Below, in pieces: positions 18,601 through 27,121 of a stretch of 64,000 nt of DNA (its first letter is position 1; every line of letters begins with the position of its first letter). Under the pieces are notes generated by a model. The model made no database searches and was not told the origin of the DNA. It saw nothing but the letters and a program-made list of their open reading frames with translations. A program made the position numbers and the translations under genes. The stretch comes from Zunongwangia sp. ESRF-bin46 (GTDB lineage: Bacteria > Bacteroidota > Bacteroidia > Flavobacteriales > Flavobacteriaceae), in assembly GCA_002631855.1 (NCBI GenBank), contig NTLF01000012.1, positions 1 through 64,000 on the forward strand. Direction: 5' to 3'.

Positions 18601-18963
18601 TTACACCAAACGTGGTGGCGGAGAATCGTTATCTAAATAGCGATAACTTAGTACTGAAGAAAAATGTTCGTTGAAAATTGCTGTAGGTAAAGAAATATCT
18701 GTTTCCCAAGAGAACAGTTCAAATTGAAACTGTGAGGTACAAATACCACCTAACATAACAACTTGTGGGGTACTAAGGTCAACTTGCGAAAAATCAATTG
18801 TTTTATTTGTCTGTTTTGGGGAGTTTTTCTTCTTACAATTAGGTTTTACAAAAGATATGTCATTTTCGCTGAACAAAGCGTTCAACCCATTTGCATCTAC
18901 TACGATAAATTTCGTCATAAAGATGAATGTAAGAAATAACGCTATGTAAGTTTTAGATTTCAC
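18601..18963 (-). CDS. Small exported protein of unknown function heading the SoxB-like operon
   Basis: A 120-residue protein started by the GTG at 18961-18963. It has a signal peptide (about 1-24) and a mature part with FVKPNCKKKNS, GGICTSQF and a Pro-rich end DNDSPPPRLV. I do not recognise a named family. Its layout (short, exported, a few Cys, PP near the C-terminus) is similar to the other small proteins at 9650, 19990 and 40359 that head metal operons. It lies 125 bases from the DoxX gene on the same strand. Confidence 0.6.
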   Translation of the reverse strand: MKSKTYIALFLTFIFMTKFIVVDANGLNALFSENDISFVKPNCKKKNSPKQTNKTIDFSQVDLSTPQVVMLGGICTSQFQFELFSWETDISLPTAIFNEHFSSVLSYRYLDNDSPPPRLV

Positions 18964-18971
18964 AATTGATA

Positions 18972-18979
18972 CAAAAATA
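18972..18979 (-). promoter_or_regulatory. -7 promoter motif (TATTTTTG) before the small exported protein
   Basis: The minus strand reads TATTTTTG, a full TAnnTTTG match, with the GTG start 8 bases further on. No clear -33 element was seen. Confidence 0.4.
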
Positions 18980-19141
18980 AGAGAAAAGGTTTTTTCTATG
19001 TGTAACTTTTGTTACCCAACCTAGCATAATTCAAAAAAAATAGAACTTACCTGAAAACTAACTACTTTGCACCCAGATTATATCATTTCAATACTTGAAA
19101 TACCCAAACAATTAGTAAAAATCCAATACTCGTAATAGCTG

Positions 19142-19492
19142 GTGCAGATTGGTGGTTTTATTTCATCCACCAATTTGAGTGATAATACCGTAAACATTAA
19201 TCCCGAAATCGTTCAACAATTATCTGATGACTACAACATCGAAAGTGCTAGTCAAGCGTACCTTTTTACCGAAATTTTTGCTACCGAAAATCTTACTGAC
19301 CCATTCAACATTGCCATTTTGCTAATTGGTGGAATACTTGTGGGGTTTGGCGCAAGATAAGCCGGTGATTGTACACCTGGTCACGCCATTTCTGGATTGA
19401 ACAATATACAATTACCATCGTCGATAGCCGTCATAGGCTTTTTCATTGGAGGACTTGTTATGATCCATTTGCTATACCTTATTATCTTTTAA
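19142..19492 (+). pseudogene. YeeE/YedE sulfur transporter, N-terminally truncated with internal stop
   Basis: The frame from 19142 encodes the middle of a YeeE/YedE-family thiosulfate-uptake-type membrane protein (IGGFISS, then LLIGGILVGFGAR). A TAA at 19358-19360 interrupts the expected GARYAGGCTSGHAI motif, and the same frame then continues AGDCTPGHAISGLNNIQLPSS to a stop at 19490-19492. The first helices are missing. It is therefore a decayed gene. It sits at the edge of the sulfur cluster, where such transporters commonly occur. Confidence 0.8.
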
Positions 19493-19495
19493 ATT

Positions 19496-19899
19496 ATGCG
19501 TATATCACTTATTTAGTCATTGGAATTTTTTTTGGTATTATTATGTTTAAATCTGAAGCTGCATCGTGGTTTCGCATCTATGAAATCTTCCAGTTTGGCA
19601 GTTTTCATATGTACGCCATTATAGGTTCCGCCTTGGTTCTTGGTATTCAAGTCATCAAAAGGAAAAGCATTAAACCTTTGGATGGAAGTGAAATGAGTTT
19701 GCAGCCAAAGAAAAAAAGCGTTGCTCGTTATCTTATTGGCGGTATAATCTTTGGATTGGGCTGGGCACTTGTAGGTGCTTGTCCATGTCCTATGTATATT
19801 CTCGCAGGAGCAGGCTATATCTCTGTTTTATTAGTGATATTGGGTGCAGTCTTTGGAACTTTTTTATATGGTATGATTAAGGACAGATTGCCCCATTAA
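19496..19899 (+). pseudogene. YeeE/YedE (DUF6691-like) second subunit, start region frameshifted
   Basis: The frame to 19899 encodes most of the partner subunit: YLVIGIFFGIIMFKSEAASW, FGSFHMYAIIGSALVLG, IFGLGWALVGACP and a DRLPH end, all typical. The ATG at 19496 is one base out of frame (reading MRYITYLV requires an inserted base), a three-residue gap follows LVLG, and the normally conserved PGP after GAC reads PCP. A functional protein is doubtful, though an alternative start could still give a product. A second copy of its last about 55 codons lies at 40960-41137. Confidence 0.65.
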
Positions 19900-19975
19900 A
19901 AAATAATCTTTTTGAATTTTTTATGTAAATGTTTTCTTTCTATCTGTAATACTGAAAAGTAAAATTAATTTTTAT

Positions 19976-19983
19976 TAGTTTTG
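19976..19983 (+). promoter_or_regulatory. -7 promoter motif (TAGTTTTG) of the second RND operon
   Basis: A full TAnnTTTG match ends 6 bases before the ATG at 19990. A -33 element is not evident. It resembles the arrangement ahead of the genes at 10072, 18963 and 40670. Confidence 0.4.
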
Positions 19984-19989
19984 TACTTG

Positions 19990-20430
19990 ATGCAAAAACC
20001 AAATAAAATAGCGGCATTTTTCTTTTTAGGCTTGTTTAGCCTAATGGTGTTGCATCAGGTATTTCCACATTTGCATCATCAGCACGAGGAAACGCACTCC
20101 CATTCAGATATTGCCCATACTGGTGAGCATCACCATCACGATGACAGTTCTCACGAGAAGGAAGAATCCCCTTACGGATTTTTTGGTTTCGTTATGGATA
20201 TGCATATCCATTCTACGGTATCCAGCGATATAGTATTACTTAAAAGGAATACGGTAAAGCAGCAGACTATCGTAGATGATAATATCGTAAAATCTACTTC
20301 TGATTTTCAAGAATTTTATGTCGTTGATAATAGGCAAAGCGCTAAGCCACCAAATTATAAGCCACCAAGTTATTATTTCAATCCTTACCTCTCATCCCTC
20401 GATTTACGGGGCCCACCATTTTTAGGTTAA
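19990..20430 (+). CDS. His-rich small exported protein heading RND operon 2
   Basis: A protein of 146 residues from the ATG at 19990 (an in-frame TTG at 19981 is less likely). It has a hydrophobic signal segment (about 7-24), then a His-rich stretch (HLHHQHEETHSHSD, HTGEHHHHDD) and a Pro-rich tail ending LDLRGPPFLG. His clusters point to binding of Zn, Ni, Co or Cu in the periplasm. It precedes the TolC gene by about 70 bases and probably belongs to the operon. The family is not one I can name. Confidence 0.75.
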   Translation: MQKPNKIAAFFFLGLFSLMVLHQVFPHLHHQHEETHSHSDIAHTGEHHHHDDSSHEKEESPYGFFGFVMDMHIHSTVSSDIVLLKRNTVKQQTIVDDNIVKSTSDFQEFYVVDNRQSAKPPNYKPPSYYFNPYLSSLDLRGPPFLG

Positions 20431-20501
20431 TCATTTAGGAATACCTACCGCTACGGAAGGAATCCTCTTATACATTAAGATTAAACCTAAAATTTCAAAC
20501 A

Positions 20502-21686
20502 ATGAATAAATACATCGTGTCCGTGATTTGCGGATGCCTGTTCTTTGTTAGCGGTTTCTCACAGGATAAAAACATTGGGGAACTGCTTAACGAAATAGAA
20601 CAGAATAACACAGAGTTAAAAGGTTATCAATCTTTGATTGAAAGCCAACAACTCGAAAACAAGAGCACCAATAATTTACCCGACCCACAGCTTTCAGGCT
20701 ATTATTTGCCATTTGGCGATAACGCAACGGGAAATTACACCGAATATGAAATATCGCAATCCTTCGAATTTCCGACTGTTTATGGTTCACGCAGTAAATG
20801 GAACGACTTAAAGTCGATACAACTACAAACATCCTATGCCAAAAAGCGGCAGGAAGTTTTGTTGGAAGCAAAATCGGTATTGATTGAACTCGTTTTCCTT
20901 CAAAAGCAGAAAACCATTGAAACCGAAAGACGAACCCAAAGCAAACAGGTTTTTGACCAGGTTCAGGAGCTTTATGATAAAGAGCAAGTCGGTATTTTGG
21001 ATTTGAACAAGGCGAAAATCGCTTGGATTCAAGAGCAATTCGTTGTTCAAAAGATTGAAAGCGAAATTCAAATTGTACTGTCCAAACTCAAAACCTTGAA
21101 TGGCGGGAAAGCCATTGATGGCTTTACACCAGATATTGATTTAACTACCGAGGTTGCTGCAGTCGAAACGCTTTGGCAAGAAAAATTGGCAAACGATCCT
21201 TCTTTACAAAGTTTAAAGGTTGCTGAAACAGCTTCGCTTCAAAAAGTAAAACTGGAAAAAAACAAGGTCTTGCCAAATGTGGCACTTGGTTACAATTACC
21301 AGGGTGTTAGTGGTAGCAATTATTCAGGTTTTTACGGTGGCCTTTCTATTCCGTTGTGGAACAGTAAGAACAAGGTAAAAGCGGCCGAGGCCGATTATGA
21401 ATATCAGCAATCGAATACGCAAGTGATTACGGCTTCGCTTTACGCACAATTTCAGGAAACATACAATCGATACGAATTGATACTCGAAAAATACAATGAG
21501 TATGTAACCACAATGGCCAACCTAAATAGCGAAGGACTGCTCTTTAAGGCCTATATGTTGGGCGAATATTCGTTTATGGATTACTATGTAGAACTTCAGT
21601 TTTACCGCAATGCATCTGACAGAATGTTGCAGATGGAAAAGAAAATCCAATTACTACAGGCAGAATTATTAAAACATACTTTATAA
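20502..21686 (+). CDS. TolC-family outer-membrane efflux protein (RND operon 2)
   Basis: A 394-residue TolC/CzcC-like protein with a signal peptide (about 1-20, ending VSGFSQ) and two coiled-coil repeats. It ends with helices rich in Gln and Glu (MLQMEKKIQLLQAELL). It supplies the outer-membrane channel for the pump at 23478. Its start is 71 bases after the His-rich protein, and 18 bases separate its stop from the small lipoprotein. Confidence 0.88.
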   Translation: MNKYIVSVICGCLFFVSGFSQDKNIGELLNEIEQNNTELKGYQSLIESQQLENKSTNNLPDPQLSGYYLPFGDNATGNYTEYEISQSFEFPTVYGSRSKWNDLKSIQLQTSYAKKRQEVLLEAKSVLIELVFLQKQKTIETERRTQSKQVFDQVQELYDKEQVGILDLNKAKIAWIQEQFVVQKIESEIQIVLSKLKTLNGGKAIDGFTPDIDLTTEVAAVETLWQEKLANDPSLQSLKVAETASLQKVKLEKNKVLPNVALGYNYQGVSGSNYSGFYGGLSIPLWNSKNKVKAAEADYEYQQSNTQVITASLYAQFQETYNRYELILEKYNEYVTTMANLNSEGLLFKAYMLGEYSFMDYYVELQFYRNASDRMLQMEKKIQLLQAELLKHTL

Positions 21687-21704
21687 ACCTCAAAAACAAA
21701 GATT

Positions 21705-21941
21705 ATGAAAATTTCAAAAACAATTTTCGCAATAGCAGTCGCATCAACTTTTTTGGTAACCTCTTGCAGAGATACAAAAAACCAAGGTGCCGACGACCAC
21801 GGCCACGAACACAATCCCGATGGTAGTCATATGGAAGAAGAAACCATGGAACAGGAGGAATTTCAAGTAGGAAAAGATACTATGGAAAAAAAGACCGAAA
21901 CCCACAAACACGATGATGGGTCAGAACACCACGACCACTAA
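21705..21941 (+). CDS. Small His-rich lipoprotein between TolC and adaptor genes
   Basis: A 78-residue lipoprotein: signal peptide ending LVTSC (Cys near 21), then GADDHGHEHNPDGSHMEEE and a tail HKHDDGSEHHDH. The phrase EDGSHV or NPDGSHM also occurs in the adaptor just downstream, so the two share a metal-binding motif. It is probably a periplasmic metal chaperone or buffer for the pump. It has no enzyme domain. Confidence 0.75.
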   Translation: MKISKTIFAIAVASTFLVTSCRDTKNQGADDHGHEHNPDGSHMEEETMEQEEFQVGKDTMEKKTETHKHDDGSEHHDH

Positions 21942-21962
21942 AAATCTAAATACATACAAAAG

Positions 21963-23465
21963 ATGAAATATATAATAATAGTGCTCGCCTTTTTGGCAAC
22001 GTCCTGCAATAACCAAGCAGAAGACGCACACGCACACAACGAAGATGGTAGTCACGTGGGCGAAGAAATTCCGCGATTGAGCCATACTATCTGGACGGAT
22101 AAAACAGAACTCTTTGTTGAATTTCCTGCGCTTATAGTGAGCAACGGAAGCAAATTCGCAGCCCATTTTACGGTTTTGGATAAACACCAGCCTGTTACAG
22201 AAGGTTCTGTAACGGTCAGCTTAATAAAAGATGGAAAAGGAATTAGAAATACGGTAGATGCACCGTCATCACCAGGTATTTTTTCGCCTGCCATCCAACC
22301 GAAAGAAGCTGGAAACTATCAATTGGTTTTTGAATTGACAACACCAGAATATTCAGATAAAATTTCCATTGATGATGTAATGGTATATGCCACTACGGAT
22401 GAGGCCATAAAAGCTTTGGGTACCGAAGAAGATGGTGCAGGAATCTCGTTCTTAAAGGAACAAGCTTGGAAAATCGATTTTCAAACCGCTCCCGTGGTTT
22501 CTGGTAAAATTTACGATGTCATCAATACATCCGGCGTTTGGATGCCATCACCAGGTTCAACAAAGTCCTTAGCAGCAAAATCCAATGGTGTGGTAGATTT
22601 CAAAGTAAATAACCTTACTGAAGGTACAGCGGTAAAACAGGGTCAGTTGTTGATGAGCTTGAACAGTCAAGGTTTGGCATCCAATAATTTAAGTACGGAT
22701 ATCGCTTCCGCGAAAGCGAAATTCCAACAGGCCAAATCGGAATATGAAAGAAAGAAAGAGCTATACGAATCCAAAATAGTCCCGAAATCTGAATTTGAAA
22801 AAGTTGAGAGCAGTTTCGAGATAGCCAAAGCCAACTATCAATCATTGGTGTCTGGTGTCACGGGCGGAAGCAAACAAATACGAGCACCTTTTGATGGTTT
22901 TATCAAATCCATAATAGTTTCAAATGGCGATTACGTAGAACAAGGCGTTGCGCTTGTAACCATTGGGACGCATCAATCCAGAGTTTTAAAAGCGCAGTTA
23001 GCACCCAACTACGGGCTTGCGATGGGCAATGTACAAGGTATATGGTATCAGGATAATGATAACCAATGGAAAGACGTAACTGATGCCGAGGGCAAAATCC
23101 TTTCGATTGGTAAGGACGTGGAACGTGAAAACCCTTTGATTTCTGTTTTTGCAGAAGTCAATGCTACCGTCGATATGCCAATAGGAAGTCTAACACCTGT
23201 TCAGATAGCGATGGGAAATGCAACACAGAACATAATGATTCCTGTGAATGCTCTCTTGGAAGACTATGGAAGCTATTCAGTTATCGTTCAACTATCAGGC
23301 GAAAGTTTTGAAAGACGACCTGTTAAGATTGGAAAGCGCAATGGCGAAAATGTAGAGATCCTGGAAGGTCTGCAAGTTGGCGAAGTGGTGGTAACTACAG
23401 GAACATATCAAGTTAAAATGGCTTCAATGTCGGGTTCAACACCGGCGCACGGCCACGAACATTAA
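21963..23465 (+). CDS. RND efflux periplasmic adaptor (CusB/CzcB type)
   Basis: A 500-residue lipoprotein adaptor (lipobox LATSC near residue 15, followed by AHAHNEDGSH). An N-terminal extension of about 140 residues with a Greek-key-like domain precedes the usual order: barrel-sandwich hybrid (SNGVVDFKVNNLTEGTAVKQGQ), a helical hairpin (KFQQAKSEYERKKELYESK), lipoyl return strand, beta-barrel (VEQGVALVTIGTH) and membrane-proximal domain (GEVVVTTGTYQVK), then a HGHEH tail. It links the TolC and RND proteins encoded on either side. The start is 21 bases after the small lipoprotein. Confidence 0.9.
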   Translation: MKYIIIVLAFLATSCNNQAEDAHAHNEDGSHVGEEIPRLSHTIWTDKTELFVEFPALIVSNGSKFAAHFTVLDKHQPVTEGSVTVSLIKDGKGIRNTVDAPSSPGIFSPAIQPKEAGNYQLVFELTTPEYSDKISIDDVMVYATTDEAIKALGTEEDGAGISFLKEQAWKIDFQTAPVVSGKIYDVINTSGVWMPSPGSTKSLAAKSNGVVDFKVNNLTEGTAVKQGQLLMSLNSQGLASNNLSTDIASAKAKFQQAKSEYERKKELYESKIVPKSEFEKVESSFEIAKANYQSLVSGVTGGSKQIRAPFDGFIKSIIVSNGDYVEQGVALVTIGTHQSRVLKAQLAPNYGLAMGNVQGIWYQDNDNQWKDVTDAEGKILSIGKDVERENPLISVFAEVNATVDMPIGSLTPVQIAMGNATQNIMIPVNALLEDYGSYSVIVQLSGESFERRPVKIGKRNGENVEILEGLQVGEVVVTTGTYQVKMASMSGSTPAHGHEH

Positions 23466-23477
23466 AAACGAAGAGAA

Positions 23478-26400
23478 ATGTTAAACAAAATATTATCAAT
23501 TTCACTTCAAAACAGATTGCTCATTCTATTGGGAGCGGTTGCATTGAGCGTTTTGGGAATCTATTATGCGCGTACAATGAACGTGGACGTATTCCCAGAC
23601 CTCACGGCACCTACGGTAACCATTCTTACCGAAGCCCACGGAATGGAATCTGAAGAAGTAGAGAAATTAGTGACCTATCAACTGGAAACTGCCTTAAACG
23701 GTTCGCCCAATGTAAGGCGAATCCGTTCCTCATCGGCGGCAGGTGTTTCCATTGTTTGGGTAGAATTTGAATGGGGAACCGATATTTACCGTGCCCGTCA
23801 AATCGTGAGCGAACGTATTCCGATGGTACGAGAGAACCTACCCGAGGGCATCGGTGCACCAACGATGGCACCTATTTCATCCATTATGGGCGAAATAATG
23901 CTCTTGGGAGTGACATCGGATAGCCTTTCACCAATGGAACTGCGAACCTTATCCGACTGGACCATCAGACCGCGTATAAAAGCCATTGGCGGTATTGCAA
24001 ATGTGGTGGTCATTGGTGGCGATTACAAGCAATACCAAGTATTTGCTAATCCCGAAAAGATGAAATATTACGACGTGAGCCTATCAGAATTGGTAGAACA
24101 CGTTAAGGAAGCAAATCAAAATGCACCCGGTGGTGTCATCAATCAATATGGCAATCAGTACATCATTAAGGGAAGCGGTAGAGCCTATGCGCTGGAAGAC
24201 TTGCAGGAAGCAGTTCTTAAGGAAGTGAATGGTCAAACTATCAAGATTAAAGACGTTGCAACCGTACAAATTGGTGCAGCTGATAAAATTGGCGATGGTT
24301 CATTAAACGCAAATCCCGCTGTGATTCTGACTATTTCCAAACAGCCCGATATAAACACCTTGGAGCTGACAGACCGCTTGGACGAAGCTATTGCAGATTT
24401 GGAAACTACCTTGCCAAAAGGGGTCAACATCAAAAGTCAAATCTTTAGGCAGTCCGATTTCATAGATGCTTCTATTAGTAACCTAAATATGACTCTTTTA
24501 GAAGGTGCGTTTTTTGTTATGATTATCTTGTTCATCTTTTTAATGAACTGGAGAACTACCGTTATTTCCTTGCTGGCAATTCCTATTTCCCTATTGGTAT
24601 CCATCATTATTTTAAAATGGTTGGGTTACACCATTAATACAATGAGTTTGGGTGGTATGGCCATTGCCATAGGTGCGTTGGTGGATGATGCCATCATTGA
24701 TGTGGAAAATGTATATAAACGCTTGCGTGAAAATATCAGAAAACCGAAAGCGGAGCGGGAATCGACCATAAAAGTAGTACGTGATGCTTCAGTTGAGATT
24801 AGAAGTTCCATCATTATTGCAACATTAATAATCATCGTATCATTTGTTCCTTTGTTTTTTTTAAGCGGAATGGAAGGTCGATTGTTGCAACCGCTGGGGA
24901 TAGCCTTTGTAACATCAGTTTTAACCTCATTGGTAGTTGCCGTAACGGTAACGCCTATTCTGTGTTCCTATTTATTGGACAATGAAAAACTTTTGAACAA
25001 GCAGGCTGAAGGAACACGCGTAGAGCGATGGTTACAAAAGCATTATGGCAACCTTTTGGAACGTGCAACACGAATCCCCAAAACCATTATTAGCGTAACT
25101 GTGATTGCCTTTCTGTTAAGTCTTTTGGTAGTTACCCAATTAGGGCGGAGTTTTCTTCCTGAATTCAACGAAGGCTCTTTAGTAATAAGTGTAGTCGGTC
25201 CACCGGGAATGTCTTTAGAAGAAAGCAACAAGACAGGTAAATTAATAGAGACTATACTATTGGATATGCCCGAAGTAGCCGTCGTTACAAGAAGACAAGG
25301 CCGTGCCGAATTAGACGAACACGCCCAAGGGGTCAATGCTTCGGAAATTGATGTGCCTTTTGTTCTTGAAGACAAAACAAAAGAAGAATTCTTTGAAGAA
25401 GTCCGAAACAAATTGAGTGTTGCACCAGGTGTCAACATTACCTTGGGGCAACCCATCGCCCACCGTATAGACCATATGCTTTCAGGAACACGTGCCAATA
25501 TTGCCATCAAGATATTTGGTTCCGATTTACAACGACTGTTTGAAGTTGGTAAAAGCGTAGAACAGAACATCAAGGATATTGATGGACTGGCAGATGTTGC
25601 GGTTGACCAGCAAATTGAAGTGCCACAAATTCGTATCAAACCCAAACGACAGATTCTCTCAGCGTATGGAATGACGGTTGGTAGTTTGATGGAACAAGTG
25701 GATATTGCTTTTGCAGGAGAGGAAGCGGGCGAGATTTACGAAGGACAGCAATATTTTGATTTGGTAGTTCGCTATGAAAAACCGTTTCGGGACAATATTG
25801 AGAACATCAATAAAACATTGATCAGTTTACCGAATGACGGACAAACTACATTGGGCGAATTGGCAACCGTACAATCGGTAAGCAGTCCAAATACCATTAA
25901 TCGGGAAGATGTACAACGAAAGATTGTGGTCGCTGCCAATGTTCAAGGCCGGGATTTACGTGGTGCTGTTAACGAAATAAAGGAAGTCGTGGGCAACAAC
26001 GTGAATATGCCAGAAGGCTACCGGGTACAATATGGTGGACAGTTTGAAAGTGAATCCAAAGCATCACAATTGCTTTTAATAACAGCCATCATCGCCATCG
26101 CCATTATTTTCCTGTTATTGTATTATGAATTTAAGGATGTAAAATTAGCATTCGTTGTGTTAATCAATTTACCATTGGCATTGATTGGTGGTATTTTGAT
26201 TGTGTATTTCACTACGGGAATCATCAGTATTGCAGCGACCATTGGGTTTATTAGTCTCTTTGGGATAGCAACACGGAACGGTATCTTATTGGTATCGCGT
26301 TACGAAGATTTACGACAGGAAGGGATGCAAGGTTTTCAATTGATAAAGAAAGGTGCATTGGATAGATTGAACCCCATATTAATGACTGCCTTTACCACAG

Positions 26401-26561
26401 GGCTGGCGTTGATACCATTGGCCTTAAAAGGCGGCGAACCAGGAAGTGAAATTCAGAGCCCTATGGCCGTTGTAATTTTAGGTGGTTTGTTATCAGCCAC
26501 TATTTTGAATTTGGTGGTAATTCCTTGTGTATATCAGTTGGTTCTGAAGAAGGAAAAATAA
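23478..26561 (+). CDS. Heavy-metal RND efflux pump (HME family, operon 2)
   Basis: A 1027-residue HME-RND pump of standard length with 12 helices. The TM4 motif is MAIAIGALVDDAIIDVENV, i.e. the LVDDAIIDVEN form, different from both the CusA-type and the CzcA-type motifs in the other two pumps of this window. Porter domains contain RRIRSSSAAGVSIVWVEFEWG, and the last helices end VVIPCVYQLVLKKEK. Substrate cannot be told from sequence; the His-rich partners suggest Zn, Co or Ni rather than Cu(I). It is the last gene before a strong terminator. Confidence 0.9.
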   Translation: MLNKILSISLQNRLLILLGAVALSVLGIYYARTMNVDVFPDLTAPTVTILTEAHGMESEEVEKLVTYQLETALNGSPNVRRIRSSSAAGVSIVWVEFEWGTDIYRARQIVSERIPMVRENLPEGIGAPTMAPISSIMGEIMLLGVTSDSLSPMELRTLSDWTIRPRIKAIGGIANVVVIGGDYKQYQVFANPEKMKYYDVSLSELVEHVKEANQNAPGGVINQYGNQYIIKGSGRAYALEDLQEAVLKEVNGQTIKIKDVATVQIGAADKIGDGSLNANPAVILTISKQPDINTLELTDRLDEAIADLETTLPKGVNIKSQIFRQSDFIDASISNLNMTLLEGAFFVMIILFIFLMNWRTTVISLLAIPISLLVSIIILKWLGYTINTMSLGGMAIAIGALVDDAIIDVENVYKRLRENIRKPKAERESTIKVVRDASVEIRSSIIIATLIIIVSFVPLFFLSGMEGRLLQPLGIAFVTSVLTSLVVAVTVTPILCSYLLDNEKLLNKQAEGTRVERWLQKHYGNLLERATRIPKTIISVTVIAFLLSLLVVTQLGRSFLPEFNEGSLVISVVGPPGMSLEESNKTGKLIETILLDMPEVAVVTRRQGRAELDEHAQGVNASEIDVPFVLEDKTKEEFFEEVRNKLSVAPGVNITLGQPIAHRIDHMLSGTRANIAIKIFGSDLQRLFEVGKSVEQNIKDIDGLADVAVDQQIEVPQIRIKPKRQILSAYGMTVGSLMEQVDIAFAGEEAGEIYEGQQYFDLVVRYEKPFRDNIENINKTLISLPNDGQTTLGELATVQSVSSPNTINREDVQRKIVVAANVQGRDLRGAVNEIKEVVGNNVNMPEGYRVQYGGQFESESKASQLLLITAIIAIAIIFLLLYYEFKDVKLAFVVLINLPLALIGGILIVYFTTGIISIAATIGFISLFGIATRNGILLVSRYEDLRQEGMQGFQLIKKGALDRLNPILMTAFTTGLALIPLALKGGEPGSEIQSPMAVVILGGLLSATILNLVVIPCVYQLVLKKEK

Positions 26562-26579
26562 CAAACGGATTACAATTAA

Positions 26580-26611
26580 AAACCTTCTTACTATTGTAGG
26601 AAGGTTTTTTT
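26580..26611 (+). terminator. Intrinsic terminator of RND operon 2
   Basis: A 12-bp stem (26580-26591 with 26596-26607, one G-U pair) with a TATT loop is followed by a T-run. It starts 18 bases after the pump stop codon. Confidence 0.88.
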
Positions 26612-26630
26612 ATGCATTAAATTTATAATT

Positions 26631-26655
26631 CCCCTCAGCACATTCCCTATATTCC
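26631..26655. repeat. Short duplicated motif, copy A
   Basis: About 25 bases here (CTCAGCACATTCCC core followed by TATATTCC) recur with one base change and one inserted base at 41173-41199. In copy B the motif follows closely on a yeeE tail; here the RND operon 2 lies between the yeeE tail and the motif. It looks like a relic of a duplicated segment. Confidence 0.6.
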
Positions 26656-26752
26656 TAGAAAAACCTCTACAAAATTCTATAGAGACTGCTGGACTTTCCA
26701 ATTTTGTTAGTCGCCCTCGCTCAACGAGAAACTTCCATCACCATTAAAAGAG

Positions 26753-26866
26753 CTAAGGCTGAATATGACCGACCATGTACCAGCGGACCTTCATCCTTCG
26801 ATCCAATATGGCGTGAACAAGCGGATGTATCTTTTCAATATCCTTTGCAGTCAGTTTACAGGTTGC
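26753..26866 (-). pseudogene. SpoIIAA-like fragment
   Basis: The minus strand reads KLTAKDIEKIHPLVHAILD...MKVRWYM and then a stop at 26753-26755. This matches KITKKDIEKIHPLIHNIIR...HKVDFYF in the intact SpoIIAA-like protein at 31913-32272. An in-frame stop lies a few codons upstream and about two thirds of the domain is missing. It is the third relative of this family in the window. The rest of the 26612-26933 gap holds only the short repeat at 26631. Confidence 0.7.
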
Positions 26867-26933
26867 TCAGTAACAATTAAGTTTTTCTTTATAAGTTCCA
26901 ATATTTATAAAATAATTTTTTAGTTTTTAAATT

Positions 26934-27110
26934 TTATCCTTCTATATCGTAGAACCATTCTTCTGCTCTTGTAATAGCTCCTTGTAAGGCCTCTTTTGCC
27001 GGTAGGTTCTTTTTTTCGACAAGCTTTTTCGCAATTTCTAATGCCTTTTCACGTACTTTGGGATTTAAGCCATCTAGGTCGGTCTTAAAATCTTCGAACA
27101 TCCAATCCAT
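26934..27110 (-). CDS. Small conserved hypothetical protein (58 aa)
   Basis: The minus strand from the ATG at 27108-27110 encodes 58 residues (MDWMFEDFKTDLDGL ... ITRAEEWFYDIEG). The pattern LNPKVREKALEIAKKL, then GAITRAEEWF is familiar from small helical proteins widespread in Flavobacteriaceae with no known function. It lies 11 bases from the permease stop on the same strand and could be its downstream operon partner. Confidence 0.65.
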   Translation of the reverse strand: MDWMFEDFKTDLDGLNPKVREKALEIAKKLVEKKNLPAKEALQGAITRAEEWFYDIEG

Positions 27111-27121
27111 AGCTTCCTATT

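Noticed and set aside
25043-25645. 200-codon open frame opposite the RND pump
   Set aside because: Antisense shadow of the conserved pump coding frame; Ser- and Pro-rich with no domain.
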